From Planctomycetota bacterium (GTDB taxonomy: Bacteria; Planctomycetota; JAFGQW01): a stretch of DNA of 32,543 nucleotides. The stretch covers positions 1 through 32,543 of the forward strand of contig JAFGQW010000123.1 of assembly GCA_016935485.1 (NCBI GenBank), in the 5' to 3' direction. The notes beneath the pieces were generated by a model that was not told where the DNA came from, did not search any database, and worked only from the letters and a program-made list of their open reading frames with translations. Both the position numbers and the translations under genes were made by a program. Below are positions 1 to 7,281 of this stretch, in pieces. Each line of letters starts with the position of its first letter. Position 1 is the stretch's first letter.

Positions 1-922
1 TCACTGCCTGCGCGCCGCGGTAGAGCGCGAAGAGCGCGTCCCGCGGCTGGTGGCCGAGGAAACGGATGTGGGGGGCGCCCCCGGCGCGCCGGCGGAGCCG
101 GGCCTCGTGTTTGCCCTCGCCCGCGATCCAGAGAGCGCTTGCGTCGTGGTGGCGAAACACGGCGACGGCGTCGTCGGCGCCCTTGTGCTTCTCGATCCGG
201 CCCGCGTAGAGGAAGTAGCGGGGTCCCATCGCGGCGACCGCTTCGTCGAGGGCGATTCTCTCGGGCTCCGACACGAAGTTCGGAAGGTGCGTGTAGGGAA
301 GATCGAGCCCATGATCCCGCAGGATCTGCATGACGAACACACTGGGGCAGAGGAAGGCGTCGATCCGCTTCAGTGCCCGAGCCAGCAGGCCCGTTGCGCG
401 CCAGGCCTGGGGAGGTCGCCCCGCGTGCAACCCGCAGCGGATGCACTGCCGATTGGTGCAGATCCGCCGGCCGTATTGCCAGAGCGTCGAGAGCGGGCAG
501 ACCGGCCAGTAGTCGTGCGCCGTGAAGAGCCGGACGGCGGCCCGTCCCAGTGCGATCACCGCCGGACCGCCCACGAGGGAGATGTTGTGGTAATGGATCA
601 CGTCGAAAGCGTGGTCCTCGAGAATGCGGGCGAGCCCCCGGCGCTTCGGCCCGGGCCGGCCGGTCTGGTGGGTGTAGACGGGCGACAGCGGGCCCAGGCG
701 GCTGCGGAGCGCGTGCACGCGGACGTTCGGATGGTCGGGCGGGTGGCGCGGAGGCGGCGCCCGGTTGAAGAGCCGGTACGAGTCCACGCAGTAGATCACG
801 TCCACCTCGTGGTGGCGCCGGGCGAGCGCGCTGGCCAGCCGGTAGACGAGCACGCCGTCGCCCCCGAAGTGGTGGGGCGGATAGAAGGTCGTCACCAGGC
901 AGAAGCGCAGCGTTCGGCTCAC
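1..922 (-). CDS. GT4-type glycosyltransferase, 3' end cut by window
   Basis: This is a family-4-type glycosyltransferase that probably transfers a sugar from a nucleotide-sugar donor during cell-surface glycan synthesis. The frame is open from a GTG at 922-920 to the left edge (307 codons seen). The N-terminus reads FYPPHHFGGDGVLVYRLA, the typical first Rossmann strand and acceptor-side loop. A Cys cluster follows (CTNRQCIRCG, about residues 160-169), as seen in many glycosyltransferases of this type. The C-terminal donor domain begins at YFLYAGRIEKHKGADDA (about residue 240). The gene is short-starting by GTG: its GTGA overlaps the TGA stop of the upstream glycosyltransferase, so the two are translationally coupled. 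The EX7E end of the domain lies outside the window. The substrate cannot be told from sequence. Confidence 0.88.
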   Translation of the reverse strand, partial: MSRTLRFCLVTTFYPPHHFGGDGVLVYRLASALARRHHEVDVIYCVDSYRLFNRAPPPRHPPDHPNVRVHALRSRLGPLSPVYTHQTGRPGPKRRGLARILEDHAFDVIHYHNISLVGGPAVIALGRAAVRLFTAHDYWPVCPLSTLWQYGRRICTNRQCIRCGLHAGRPPQAWRATGLLARALKRIDAFLCPSVFVMQILRDHGLDLPYTHLPNFVSEPERIALDEAVAAMGPRYFLYAGRIEKHKGADDAVAVFRHHDASALWIAGEGKHEARLRRRAGGAPHIRFLGHQPRDALFALYRGAQAV

Positions 923-2112
923 GGATCGCTCCCCGCCTGAGCGACCTCGGCAAAAACCGCCAGGGCCTGCCGGGCGGCCGTGGGCCACGCGTAGTCGCGT
1001 GCCCGCGCGAGGCTGCGGGTTCGGAGCTCGTTGCGCACGCCCTCGTCTCCGAGCACGACGGTGAGCGCACGGAGGATCTCGTCCGGCTGGTGGGGATCGA
1101 AGAAGAGACCGGCATCCCCCACCACCTCGGGAAGGGACCCGGCGCGGCTCGCCGCGACCGCGGCGCCGCACGCCATGGCTTCCACCGCCGGCAATCCGAA
1201 GCCCTCCTCGAACGACGGGAGCACCACCGCGGCGGCGGCGCCGTACAGGTGGACGAGATCCCCGTCCGGTACGAAGCCGGTGAACCGAACCCGGGGCTGG
1301 ATCCCGAGCTCCTCGACCCGGCACCGGAGCGCCGGGACATGGGTGTGGAAGGCATCGTTCTCCAGATCACCGACCAGGGCCAGGTCGACGTCGGCATTCG
1401 TGGGTCGGCCGGCCAGCCGGGCGAACACCGAGAGCAGCGCGAGCAGGTTCTTGTGGGGGCTGAAGCCGCCGACGTGAAGCAGGAACCGCCGGCCAGGATC
1501 CAGGCCGTGGCGCCACAGGGCCGCGTGTCGATCGGGGCCATCCGGGAGCGGTCGGAACCGCGGCGCGGCGGCCTCGGTCACCACGGCCACGCGACCCGGC
1601 GGCAGCCGGAATCGCTCCAGGATCCGCCGGCGGGAATGCTCGGAGACGGTGAGGAGCCGGTCGGCCTGGCCGCGGGCCACCCCTTCCTTCCATCGCCACA
1701 GGAGGCTCCGTGTTCGGTTCTCGAACGTGAGCGCGGGAAACCGGTCCGCGATCAGGTCGTGCACCGTGACCACGATCCGGGTGCCGGCGTTCAGCACGGG
1801 GAAGTAGGTGTAGACCGCGGGAAAGAAGAAGAGATCGATCTCCCGCGAGAGCACCGCCCGGCTCATGGCCCACAGATCGCGGAGGGTGCGGCGGCTCTGC
1901 GCGGAGGCGGCCGCTACCGGGGCCTGGCCGACCTCGGCGATCACGACGTCCGCGCGCGCGGGAAACGTGCATTGCCCGGCGGTGTGAGCATCGACGAAGA
2001 ACACGTAGTCGTGCGCGTCTTCGAGGGCGAGCATGGCGGTCAGCAGCTCGCGCGTGAAGCGTCCGAACCCGCGGCGATTCGTCCAGCAGCAGGCGTCGAT
2101 ACCGATTCTCAT
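919..2112 (-). CDS. GT4-type glycosyltransferase
   Basis: This 397-residue protein is a complete GT-B fold glycosyltransferase of the family-4 type and is probably cytoplasmic or membrane-peripheral. The N-terminal domain starts MRIGIDACCWTNRRGFGRF, containing the glycine-rich acceptor loop. The interdomain region leads to FLLHVGGFSPHKN (about residues 210-222), the start of the donor domain. The signature PSFEEGFGLPAVEAMACG (about residues 300-317) holds the EX7E pair that binds the donor nucleotide sugar. It is the first gene of a minus-strand pair, with its stop overlapping the GTG start of the next glycosyltransferase. A promoter-like pair lies at 2154-2182. Two linked transferases suggest lipopolysaccharide-, capsule- or glycoprotein-glycan assembly. 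The exact sugar is unknown. Confidence 0.93.
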   Translation of the reverse strand: MRIGIDACCWTNRRGFGRFTRELLTAMLALEDAHDYVFFVDAHTAGQCTFPARADVVIAEVGQAPVAAASAQSRRTLRDLWAMSRAVLSREIDLFFFPAVYTYFPVLNAGTRIVVTVHDLIADRFPALTFENRTRSLLWRWKEGVARGQADRLLTVSEHSRRRILERFRLPPGRVAVVTEAAAPRFRPLPDGPDRHAALWRHGLDPGRRFLLHVGGFSPHKNLLALLSVFARLAGRPTNADVDLALVGDLENDAFHTHVPALRCRVEELGIQPRVRFTGFVPDGDLVHLYGAAAAVVLPSFEEGFGLPAVEAMACGAAVAASRAGSLPEVVGDAGLFFDPHQPDEILRALTVVLGDEGVRNELRTRSLARARDYAWPTAARQALAVFAEVAQAGSDP

Positions 2113-2153
2113 GGCGTCCGTATCTCGGTGGCGCGTGCGTGCGATGAGACGGG

Positions 2154-2182
2154 ATCTTACCAGAAGAGGAGATCGATCCCAA
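2154..2182 (-). promoter_or_regulatory. Predicted promoter of the glycosyltransferase pair
   Basis: On the minus strand, TTGGGA (2177-2182) and TAAGAT (2154-2159) are 17 bp apart. Each matches four of six bases of the sigma-70 hexamers. The expected transcript start lies about 35 nt before the ATG at 2112. Assigned by eye. Confidence 0.4.
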
Positions 2183-2258
2183 CCACGACTCCGGGTGCGG
2201 TCTCGAGCCCGCCGGATTCCGCGTCAACCCGCGCCTCCGCCCCGATCACGCCCCCGCC

Positions 2259-2330
2259 TGGTCCCGACCTCGACCCTCCGTTACCCTGCTCGGCAGGCCG
2301 GAACCGCGGTTGTTTGTCCTGTCCGCTTCG
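2259..2330 (+). repeat. Copy 1 of a promoter-leader repeat
   Basis: This 72-bp stretch aligns without gaps to 10431-10502. By hand count 54 of 72 bases are identical, and 32 of 37 in the core (2291-2327 against 10463-10499). The copy at 10431 has a good TTGACC-N17-TACGCT promoter. This copy keeps a weaker form (TGGTCC, then TACCCT at 2282-2287). It lies about 80 bp before the antitoxin gene at 2410; the other copy lies before a PIN toxin gene. Confidence 0.6.
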
Positions 2331-2374
2331 TCGCCACCTGGCGGTCGGCCGGGCGGCTGGGCCCTGCCCGCCAC

Positions 2375-2403
2375 TTGGCGAACACGAGCATGCGAGATAC
2401 CAT
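2375..2403 (+). promoter_or_regulatory. Predicted promoter of the antitoxin/toxin pair, apparently leaderless
   Basis: TTGGCG (2375-2380) and TACCAT (2398-2403) are separated by 17 bp. The start site predicted 6-7 bp after the -10 box falls on the A of the antitoxin ATG at 2410, and no Shine-Dalgarno sequence precedes that ATG. A leaderless mRNA is therefore likely if this promoter is used. The region overlapping the -10 box and start (2389-2412) repeats CATG-type half sites and could be an autorepression operator, but this is only suggestive. Confidence 0.42.
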
Positions 2404-2409
2404 GATGCC

Positions 2410-2628
2410 ATGAGTCCTGACCTGAACCTATCCGCCCTCAGCGCGGCCGAGCGCCTTCGGTTGATCGAGCAACTCTGGGAGAGTCTCTGCCAGGATCCCT
2501 CGCAGGTGCCGGTGACCGACGCGCAAAGGACCGAGCTCGAACGCCGTCTGGACGAGATCGATGCCGGGGACGTCGAGGGTATTGCCTGGGAGGAAGTGCT
2601 CCGCCAGATCCGCGGACGTCAGCCGTGA
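2410..2628 (+). CDS. Addiction-module antitoxin component
   Basis: This small acidic protein (72 residues) matches the putative addiction-module component family (Unstab_antitox type). The features are the conserved helical start LSALSAAERLRLIEQLWESL (residues 7-26), the VPVTDAQRTELERRLDEI segment and the C-terminal WEEVLRQIRG, which in this family precedes the toxin-binding tail. Its role is to bind and neutralise the ParE/RelE-type toxin encoded next, and probably to repress the operon with it. The stop TGA overlaps the toxin's GTG start (GTGA), so the pair is translationally coupled. The length is normal for the family. There is no visible ribosome-binding site, which fits the leaderless promoter call. 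Confidence 0.88.
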   Translation: MSPDLNLSALSAAERLRLIEQLWESLCQDPSQVPVTDAQRTELERRLDEIDAGDVEGIAWEEVLRQIRGRQP

Positions 2629-3086
2629 GCAAGATCCTGCTCCGACCGGCGGCGGCTGACGTGGACGACGCGTTTCTCTGGTACGAGGCGCAAGAGCCAG
2701 GACTTGGCGAGGAGTTCCTCGCCGCGATTGAAGCCACCTTGCGGGCCATCCGCGAGAACCCTCACCGGTTTCCGGTCGTGTTTCGGGATACGCGACGAGC
2801 CCTCGTCCGACGCTTTCCGTATGCCGTGTACTATCGAGTCTTGGATGACCTCGCTCTCGTGATCGCGTGCTTTCATGCCCGGCGTGATCCCAAACGCTGG
2901 CGCAAGCGGAAGGAGGCACGGACCGGGCGCCAGAAGCGACTACCGGCCGGCTCCAGCCGACCAGCCCGGAGTCGATCGGCGCGAACGCCTCGAGGAGATC
3001 GCCACAAGGCAGGAATGCTCGTCACGGATCTTCGGCACTACCTGGACGCGGACGCTGGTCGGCAGGCTGGTTTCTGGCCGTCGTGA
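2625..3086 (+). CDS. ParE/RelE-type toxin with anomalous C-terminal tail
   Basis: The first 95 or so residues are a typical RelE/ParE-superfamily toxin. The visible features are the AAADVDDAFLWYEAQEPGLG helix hairpin, the IRENPHRFPVVFRDTRRAL segment, then RRFPYAVYYRVLDD and the closing strand ALVIACFHARRDPKRW. Toxins of this family usually end there. Here the frame runs on for about 55 more residues of unrelated, Arg-rich sequence to a stop at 3084-3086. That tail crosses recognisable gene debris (see 3015-3127), so it looks like read-through after loss of the native stop. It may or may not still be active. ParE members act on DNA gyrase and RelE members cleave mRNA; sequence alone does not decide. 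It starts GTG inside the antitoxin stop. Confidence 0.8.
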   Translation: MSKILLRPAAADVDDAFLWYEAQEPGLGEEFLAAIEATLRAIRENPHRFPVVFRDTRRALVRRFPYAVYYRVLDDLALVIACFHARRDPKRWRKRKEARTGRQKRLPAGSSRPARSRSARTPRGDRHKAGMLVTDLRHYLDADAGRQAGFWPS

Positions 3087-3127
3087 ACTTCCCCCCGAAG
3101 CAGATCGGCCCGCTCCGGTCCGATTCG
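3015..3127 (+). pseudogene. Gene debris with a CsaA-like (tRNA-binding fold) fragment
   Basis: The reading TLVGRL (3052-3069) followed, after a frameshift, by FLAVVNFPPKQIGPLRSDS (3071-3127) closely resembles the C-terminal strand of CsaA and related export chaperones of the tRNA-binding OB-fold, where LVGRxVVAVVNFPPKQIGP is characteristic. No more of the gene is left. Just before it, from 3015, the frame that ends the ParE ORF reads MLVTDLRHYLD, which resembles the start of a common short hypothetical protein. Two unrelated ends are therefore joined within about 60 bp. This is a remnant and not a working gene. Confidence 0.6.
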
Positions 3128-3367
3128 GCCACTCCGCGAAGTACATTGCCGCCCGGCTCCTCAAGCGGGGCGATCCCGCGGGCACGCTGACCAACTCGAT
3201 GAACGGCCGCCCGTTTCCGCGCGGCGGCACCCCACGTGCACCTCGCCTGCCCCGCGCCTCGACCACGGTACCCGAAGTCCGGAGCCTGTCCTCACGACCC
3301 GGCCTGACCCCGCCCGCCACGGCGGAATCGCCGCCGCTCCGTCGCCCCCCGGCCCGGCCGCTGGAGC
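3128..3367. other. Non-coding debris
   Basis: I see no intact gene here. A short plus-strand reading, SAKYIAARLLKRGDP (near 3130-3175), looks protein-like but is too short to name. The rest (3220-3367) is C-rich sequence without convincing coding bias or hairpins. Confidence 0.4.
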
Positions 3368-3598
3368 TCAGGCCGGCATGCCCCGGCCGGGCGGAAGGCA
3401 CTCCGAAGTGAGGCCCCGGAACGAATGGGTCAGGGCGGCGATTGGCTTGCGCCGGCTGGCCATCCGATCGTACATCGCACCATGGGGCACCGGTTCCATC
3501 TTCAACCGGTAGGTGGGGAACTCCCCGACGTTCAGGAGACGCTTGATCTCACCGCAGATCACGGCCGGCCGCGCGGATGTGAACCGGCGGCGAGACCG
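3368..3598 (-). other. Coding-like minus-strand stretch after the repeat-protein stop
   Basis: Directly after the stop of the 3599-6259 gene, the same frame stays open and reads protein-like sequence, for example VICGEIKRLLNVGEFPTYRL and MEPVPHGAMYDRMASRRKP. A 64-codon ATG-started ORF would span 3562-3368. I do not recognise a family. It could be a small gene, a remnant, or an ancient extension cut off by the stop at 3599. Amino-acid composition is unlike the flanking repeats, so a separate origin is more likely. Confidence 0.3.
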
Positions 3599-6259
3599 TC
3601 ACCCGCGCGGGGCAAGCCGGAGCGTCACGGCTGTCGTGGCACCGATCTCCACGTCGACGGCCACGGAGCCGCGCCCCTCGGAGACGTCCACCTCGATCGT
3701 GTAGCGCCCGCGCGGCAGAAACCGGCGGACGTGACGTCCGTTCTCGTCCGTCTGCAAGAGCCGCTGGTTCGCTCCCCGCGGATCGGTGCCGGGAGGGGGC
3801 TTGTCCTTGAAGTAGTCCGGTTGCATCAGGCGGCCGTCGCGGGAGAACTGCACCGGCACGCTGGCGACCGGCTTCCCGGCGCCGTCGACGACCGTCACCG
3901 TCACCGTGGCGCCGTCGGCGGCAAGGCGAAGCTCGACCTCCGGCAGAGCGTTGCCCGGCGTCACTTCCTTCTCGACCTCGACCCACTCGGGGTGGCTCGC
4001 GCGCACGATGACGCGCTCCTGCCTGAGTCCGATGCACCGGAACCACCCGTCGCGATCCGTCGCCGCGCGGCCCACCGTGCCGCGGGGCGATGACGTCCGC
4101 ACGACCTCGACGCCGGCGCGCTCGACCGGCGAACCGTCGGGTGCGAGCACGCGGCCCTGGATCGACGTGCCAGGGACAAGCCAGAGCTCGACAGGCGCCG
4201 GCGTGCCGCCGGGCGTCAGCTCGACGGTCGCGATCTCCGAGACGCGTCCGTCCTCGCTCGTGGCGAGCAGCGACTGCCGGCCCGCGGGTCTCCCGGCCAG
4301 GCGGAAGCGGCCGTCGCGGTCGCTGAACTTCTGCTGGAACGAGCCCCCGTCCTTGATGATCCACACCGAGAAGCGCGGGACGGGCACTCCGGTCGCCCGG
4401 TCGCTCACGACGCCCGTCACGGCGCCGGAGAGGGCTTCGAGCACGAGCGCCACGTCGGCCGTCCCTGCCGCGGCGAACACCGTCCGGTCTCCGCTCATCG
4501 GTGGTCCGTAGTCTGGCGAGAAGCAGCTGATCCGGTAGGTTCCCGCGGCGAGGTTCTTCACGAGGAATTGACCGTTCTCGTCGGTCGTGGCGTGCCCGAT
4601 GGCGGAGATCGCACCGCTCGCCGGGGATGCGGACACCGAGACCCTGGCCACGGGATGGCCGTTCGTGTCGCGAACCACGCCGCCGATCGAAAGCCCGGAG
4701 GAGAGCTGGAAGTCGACCCCGTTCAGGGGCTCCGGCTTCTCAAGCGTGCAGTCACGCGTCGCATGGGCGAACTCGTTCGCCGATACGTGAATCGTGTGGC
4801 GTCCGGGCGGGACGCGCTCCAGCGTGTAGCGACCGTCGGCGCCGGTGGTCTGCCGGGCGACCGGGACCGGGAGCGTGTCTCCGGACGGGCGGACCGAGAC
4901 TCTTGCCCCGGCGACCGGCTGGCCGTCGGGTCCGGTCACCCGGCCCGCGATGGACCCGGTCGCGGGGAGCGTCAATCGCACGTCGCGCCGCGTCTCGCCG
5001 GCGTACAGGGTGAGCGGTTCCGACTCGGCGAGCTGCCGCATGACCTCCACGGCGATCACGCGAACCGGAACGCCGGCCGGCACACCTTCGATCCGGAATC
5101 GACCGTCCCTGGCCACCTCCGCGACCCGGTCCGGACGAGCGAGCATGTGGCGCCGCTCGCCCTCCTTGTCCGCAATCACGCGGACATTCTCGGGCAGCAG
5201 CCCGCCGTCCTCCTTCTGGAGCACGCCCTCGATCACCGCGCCGCGCTCCAGTCGGACCACGTGCGGTCGTTCCGGCGACGTCTCGGCCACGTCCCGGAGG
5301 AGCATCGCCGCCGCTACGTACCCTGGCGCGGTCACGTGGTACCGTCCGTGCCCGACGTCGGGCAGCGTGAAGCATCCGTCCGGCCCGACCTCGATCGACT
5401 CCCGACCCAGCTGCGACCTGATGACCGCCCCCTGGACCGGGGCCTCCGACCCCGCATCCCGGACGATGCCGTGGACGGCCACGCTCCGTTTCACCCGGAA
5501 GTTCGCTTCCGTCTCGCTGTTGGCCTCGACCCTCACGTTCTCGTGCGCGAGCATGCGCCGGCCTGACCCGATCGTCGCGTGGTAGGCCCCGGGGCGAAGC
5601 GCTGCGATCCGGTAGTCGCCGTTCTCGTCCGTTTCCGCGTGTCCGCTCCCGCCTCGCATGTTCGACAGCTGCACGATGGCGCCCGCGCACGGCTCGTCCG
5701 TGCCCTCGTACACGACGCGCCCGCGGACCACTCCGGGCGGGCCGAGCGTGAGCGTGCAAGCGCTGTTCCCCTTCGTCGTGACGCGCAGCGCGTAGTACGA
5801 CGGGTGCGAAGCGGTGACGCTGAAGAGCGCGTCTTTCTCGTCGGGAAGGTCCGCGAACCGGAACCGACCGTCGGAGCCGGACACCACCTCGCGATCGACG
5901 TCCGTCTTGCCTCCGATACCGAACACCCGGAGCGTCTTCAGCCGGAGCGTGGCCCCCTCGATCGGCGCGCCGGCTTCGGTATTCACAACACCCCACACGC
6001 CGCCCTTCGGTTCCTGGACGGGCGCCGCAGTGGCGGGCGCCGCGGCGACCCTGGCCGACGCCGCCGGTTCGGGCCGCAACGCGACATCGGTGCGGGGTGG
6101 TTCGGGCTCGTGCTTCGTGGCCTCCGTTGCCGCCGCGGTCTTCGTCGGGGACGACCGGGCGTGGGCGGGCGTTTCGGGGGGTTCGCTGCGCGGCAGCACA
6201 AGAAGGACGACCGTGATCGCGACGAGCGCGACAACCAGGATCAGGTGCCAGACGCGCAT
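3599..6259 (-). CDS. Membrane-anchored protein with tandem carboxypeptidase-regulatory-like domains
   Basis: The protein has 886 residues from the chosen start. Residues 4-22 (HLILVVALVAITVVLLVL) form one membrane segment with no clear cleavage site. An Ala/Pro/Thr-rich linker follows to about residue 85. The rest is a string of eight or nine beta-sandwich domains of the carboxypeptidase regulatory-like type. Each has the pattern GxVxDxxGxPVxGAxV, then a DENG/DGRF turn and a LxxGxYxV close; examples are SIAGRVTGPDGQPVAGARV and GVVRDTNGHPVARVSVSA. No catalytic domain is present, so it probably has a surface, adhesive or structural role. The start is the third in-frame ATG (6259) because GGAGGG (6265-6270) sits six bases before it and a promoter lies at 6282-6310. 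Upstream ATGs at 6310 and 6292 would overlap that promoter. Confidence 0.88.
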   Translation of the reverse strand: MRVWHLILVVALVAITVVLLVLPRSEPPETPAHARSSPTKTAAATEATKHEPEPPRTDVALRPEPAASARVAAAPATAAPVQEPKGGVWGVVNTEAGAPIEGATLRLKTLRVFGIGGKTDVDREVVSGSDGRFRFADLPDEKDALFSVTASHPSYYALRVTTKGNSACTLTLGPPGVVRGRVVYEGTDEPCAGAIVQLSNMRGGSGHAETDENGDYRIAALRPGAYHATIGSGRRMLAHENVRVEANSETEANFRVKRSVAVHGIVRDAGSEAPVQGAVIRSQLGRESIEVGPDGCFTLPDVGHGRYHVTAPGYVAAAMLLRDVAETSPERPHVVRLERGAVIEGVLQKEDGGLLPENVRVIADKEGERRHMLARPDRVAEVARDGRFRIEGVPAGVPVRVIAVEVMRQLAESEPLTLYAGETRRDVRLTLPATGSIAGRVTGPDGQPVAGARVSVRPSGDTLPVPVARQTTGADGRYTLERVPPGRHTIHVSANEFAHATRDCTLEKPEPLNGVDFQLSSGLSIGGVVRDTNGHPVARVSVSASPASGAISAIGHATTDENGQFLVKNLAAGTYRISCFSPDYGPPMSGDRTVFAAAGTADVALVLEALSGAVTGVVSDRATGVPVPRFSVWIIKDGGSFQQKFSDRDGRFRLAGRPAGRQSLLATSEDGRVSEIATVELTPGGTPAPVELWLVPGTSIQGRVLAPDGSPVERAGVEVVRTSSPRGTVGRAATDRDGWFRCIGLRQERVIVRASHPEWVEVEKEVTPGNALPEVELRLAADGATVTVTVVDGAGKPVASVPVQFSRDGRLMQPDYFKDKPPPGTDPRGANQRLLQTDENGRHVRRFLPRGRYTIEVDVSEGRGSVAVDVEIGATTAVTLRLAPRG

Positions 6260-6281
6260 GGCAACCCTCCAGTCAGGGCGG

Positions 6282-6310
6282 ATCGTCCGCATGGACTCGT
6301 TTTCGGTCAA
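6282..6310 (-). promoter_or_regulatory. Predicted promoter of the tandem-repeat membrane protein
   Basis: On the minus strand, TTGACC (6305-6310) and GACGAT (6282-6287) are 17 bp apart. The -35 box is strong and the -10 box is weak. The predicted transcript start (about 6275) leaves a short leader carrying GGAGGG before the ATG at 6259. Confidence 0.45.
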
Positions 6311-6398
6311 TCAGACCGGAACGTCGACCTGACCCCATGCTACCCGATGATGAGAGCCCTCGGGAGACCTGTCCTGATAGCCTTTCAACGCCTCCTCG

Positions 6399-6685
6399 AA
6401 TCGGCGCCACGCCAGGGTCCCCCGGGCGGAGCTCTTGCCCCGGGTGTTCCAGATCGACGCCCTGGAATGCCCCCACTGCGGCGCCCGCCGCCGGCTCATC
6501 GCCCTGATCACGGACCTGTCCGCCATAGCTCGAGCAAAGCGAGAGCGACGGCGGATCCACCCGTGATCCGCGCCATCCTCCTGTGCCTCGGACTCGACCC
6601 CGACCCGCCCCCGCGCGCGCCGCCCCGGGATGACGAGCCGGCGCTCGCCCTCTGCCCGGACGCTCTCTTCCCCGACGAGTCCTGA
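6399..6685 (+). pseudogene. IS91-family (Y2) transposase, C-terminal remnant
   Basis: Two frames joined by a frameshift read the C-terminus of an IS91-type transposase. The first (6399-6566) reads RAELLPRVFQIDALECPHCG then ARRRLIALITD, matching the WAxLLxRVFxIDxLxCPxCG zinc-knuckle region. The second (6554-6685, ending in a TGA) reads PVIRAILLCLGLDPDPPPRA, matching the VIRAILxxLGLPxxPPxxxP tail. The remainder of the transposase is missing here. IS91 elements move by a rolling-circle mechanism using paired tyrosines, which lie in the lost part. Strand and frame make this a decayed copy. Confidence 0.72.
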
Positions 6686-6780
6686 CCCCCGGCGCCCCGT
6701 CGGCGACGGCCCCCGTCCGTCCCCACCCCCGCCCGGCCGCCCGCCAAGCCGCCCCGAGCCGCCCGGATCCCGCCCCCGCC

Positions 6781-6864
6781 ATGCTCGAACGCCTGGCTCG
6801 CGAGGATCCTGACGAGTCCGTTCGACATGCCGCGACGCAGGCCCTCAAGGAAAAGGACGAGTAG
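6781..6864 (+). pseudogene. HEAT-like repeat fragment
   Basis: A 27-codon frame reads MLERLAREDPDESVRHAATQ and ends KEKDE before a TAG. The spacing of the DPDxxVRxAA motif matches a single HEAT/PBS-lyase-like helical repeat. It looks like the last repeat of a larger protein whose upstream part has been lost. No ribosome-binding site was seen. Confidence 0.4.
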
Positions 6865-7095
6865 GGTCACATCGAACTTGCCCGAGGACGGAGGCGGATG
6901 GCCCAGACTTGTGCTCATTCCTGAGGGGTTCGCACGACGATCCAGCGATCCGCCGGCGGCGCAAAGACTCTCAAGATGGTGCGGCAGCCGGCCTTCATGC
7001 GCAAGGCCCACACGAAGAGCTGCCGCTCCTTGGTGACCGAGGAGCCTGCCTGGACCGAGCCGGCCCTGGAACGCGATGTGGCGAGCCCGCCTCGC
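6865..7095. other. Unassigned gap sequence
   Basis: There is no convincing gene. On the minus strand a stretch near 6915-7040 reads protein-like (KERQLFVWALRMKAGCRTIL, then RVFAPPADRWIVV) but has no start, no partner and no family I recognise; it may be another remnant. Confidence 0.35.
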
Positions 7096-7212
7096 GGTCC
7101 AGCAGGGTTCTCGCTCCACCCCGAAGTGCAGCAGCTCTCCGGCGCCGCCGGCGCGCGGCTCGAGTGGCTCTGTCGCCACGGCGCCGGACCGCCCATCGCG
7201 CCCCACGAAGCC
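7096..7212 (+). pseudogene. IS91-family (Y2) transposase, central fragment A
   Basis: The plus strand reads GPAGFSLHPEVQQLSGAAGA and then RLEWLCRHGAGPPIA. This matches the conserved AGFSLHAxVxxxxxDRxxLERLCRYxxRPPxA block of IS91-family Y2 transposases. Nothing of the catalytic core follows. It is in frame with, and immediately upstream of, the gene at 7282, so a start-site predictor would wrongly extend that gene through this remnant. It is similar at DNA level to the fragment at 16051-16167. Confidence 0.68.
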
Positions 7213-7222
7213 CGCGGGAGGA

Positions 7223-7251
7223 TTGACGCTCGCCGCGCATCCCGGTACGCT
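7223..7251 (+). promoter_or_regulatory. Predicted promoter of the squalene-cyclase-like gene
   Basis: TTGACG (7223-7228) and TACGCT (7246-7251) are separated by exactly 17 bp. The predicted transcript start near 7258 lies about 24 nt before the ATG at 7282, and GGAG at 7270-7273 serves as ribosome-binding site. This fixes the gene start downstream of the transposase remnant. Confidence 0.65.
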
Positions 7252-7281
7252 GCCCGCGGTGGAACCCGCGGAGCTACGGCC

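Noticed and set aside
50-940. A plus-strand ORF at the left end
   Set aside because: It is antisense to a convincing glycosyltransferase (GTG start, GTGA overlap, GT-B motifs).
3130-3175. SAKYIAARLLKRGDP as a remnant of a helix-turn-helix or ParB-like protein
   Set aside because: Only about 15 residues match a loose pattern; too short to support.
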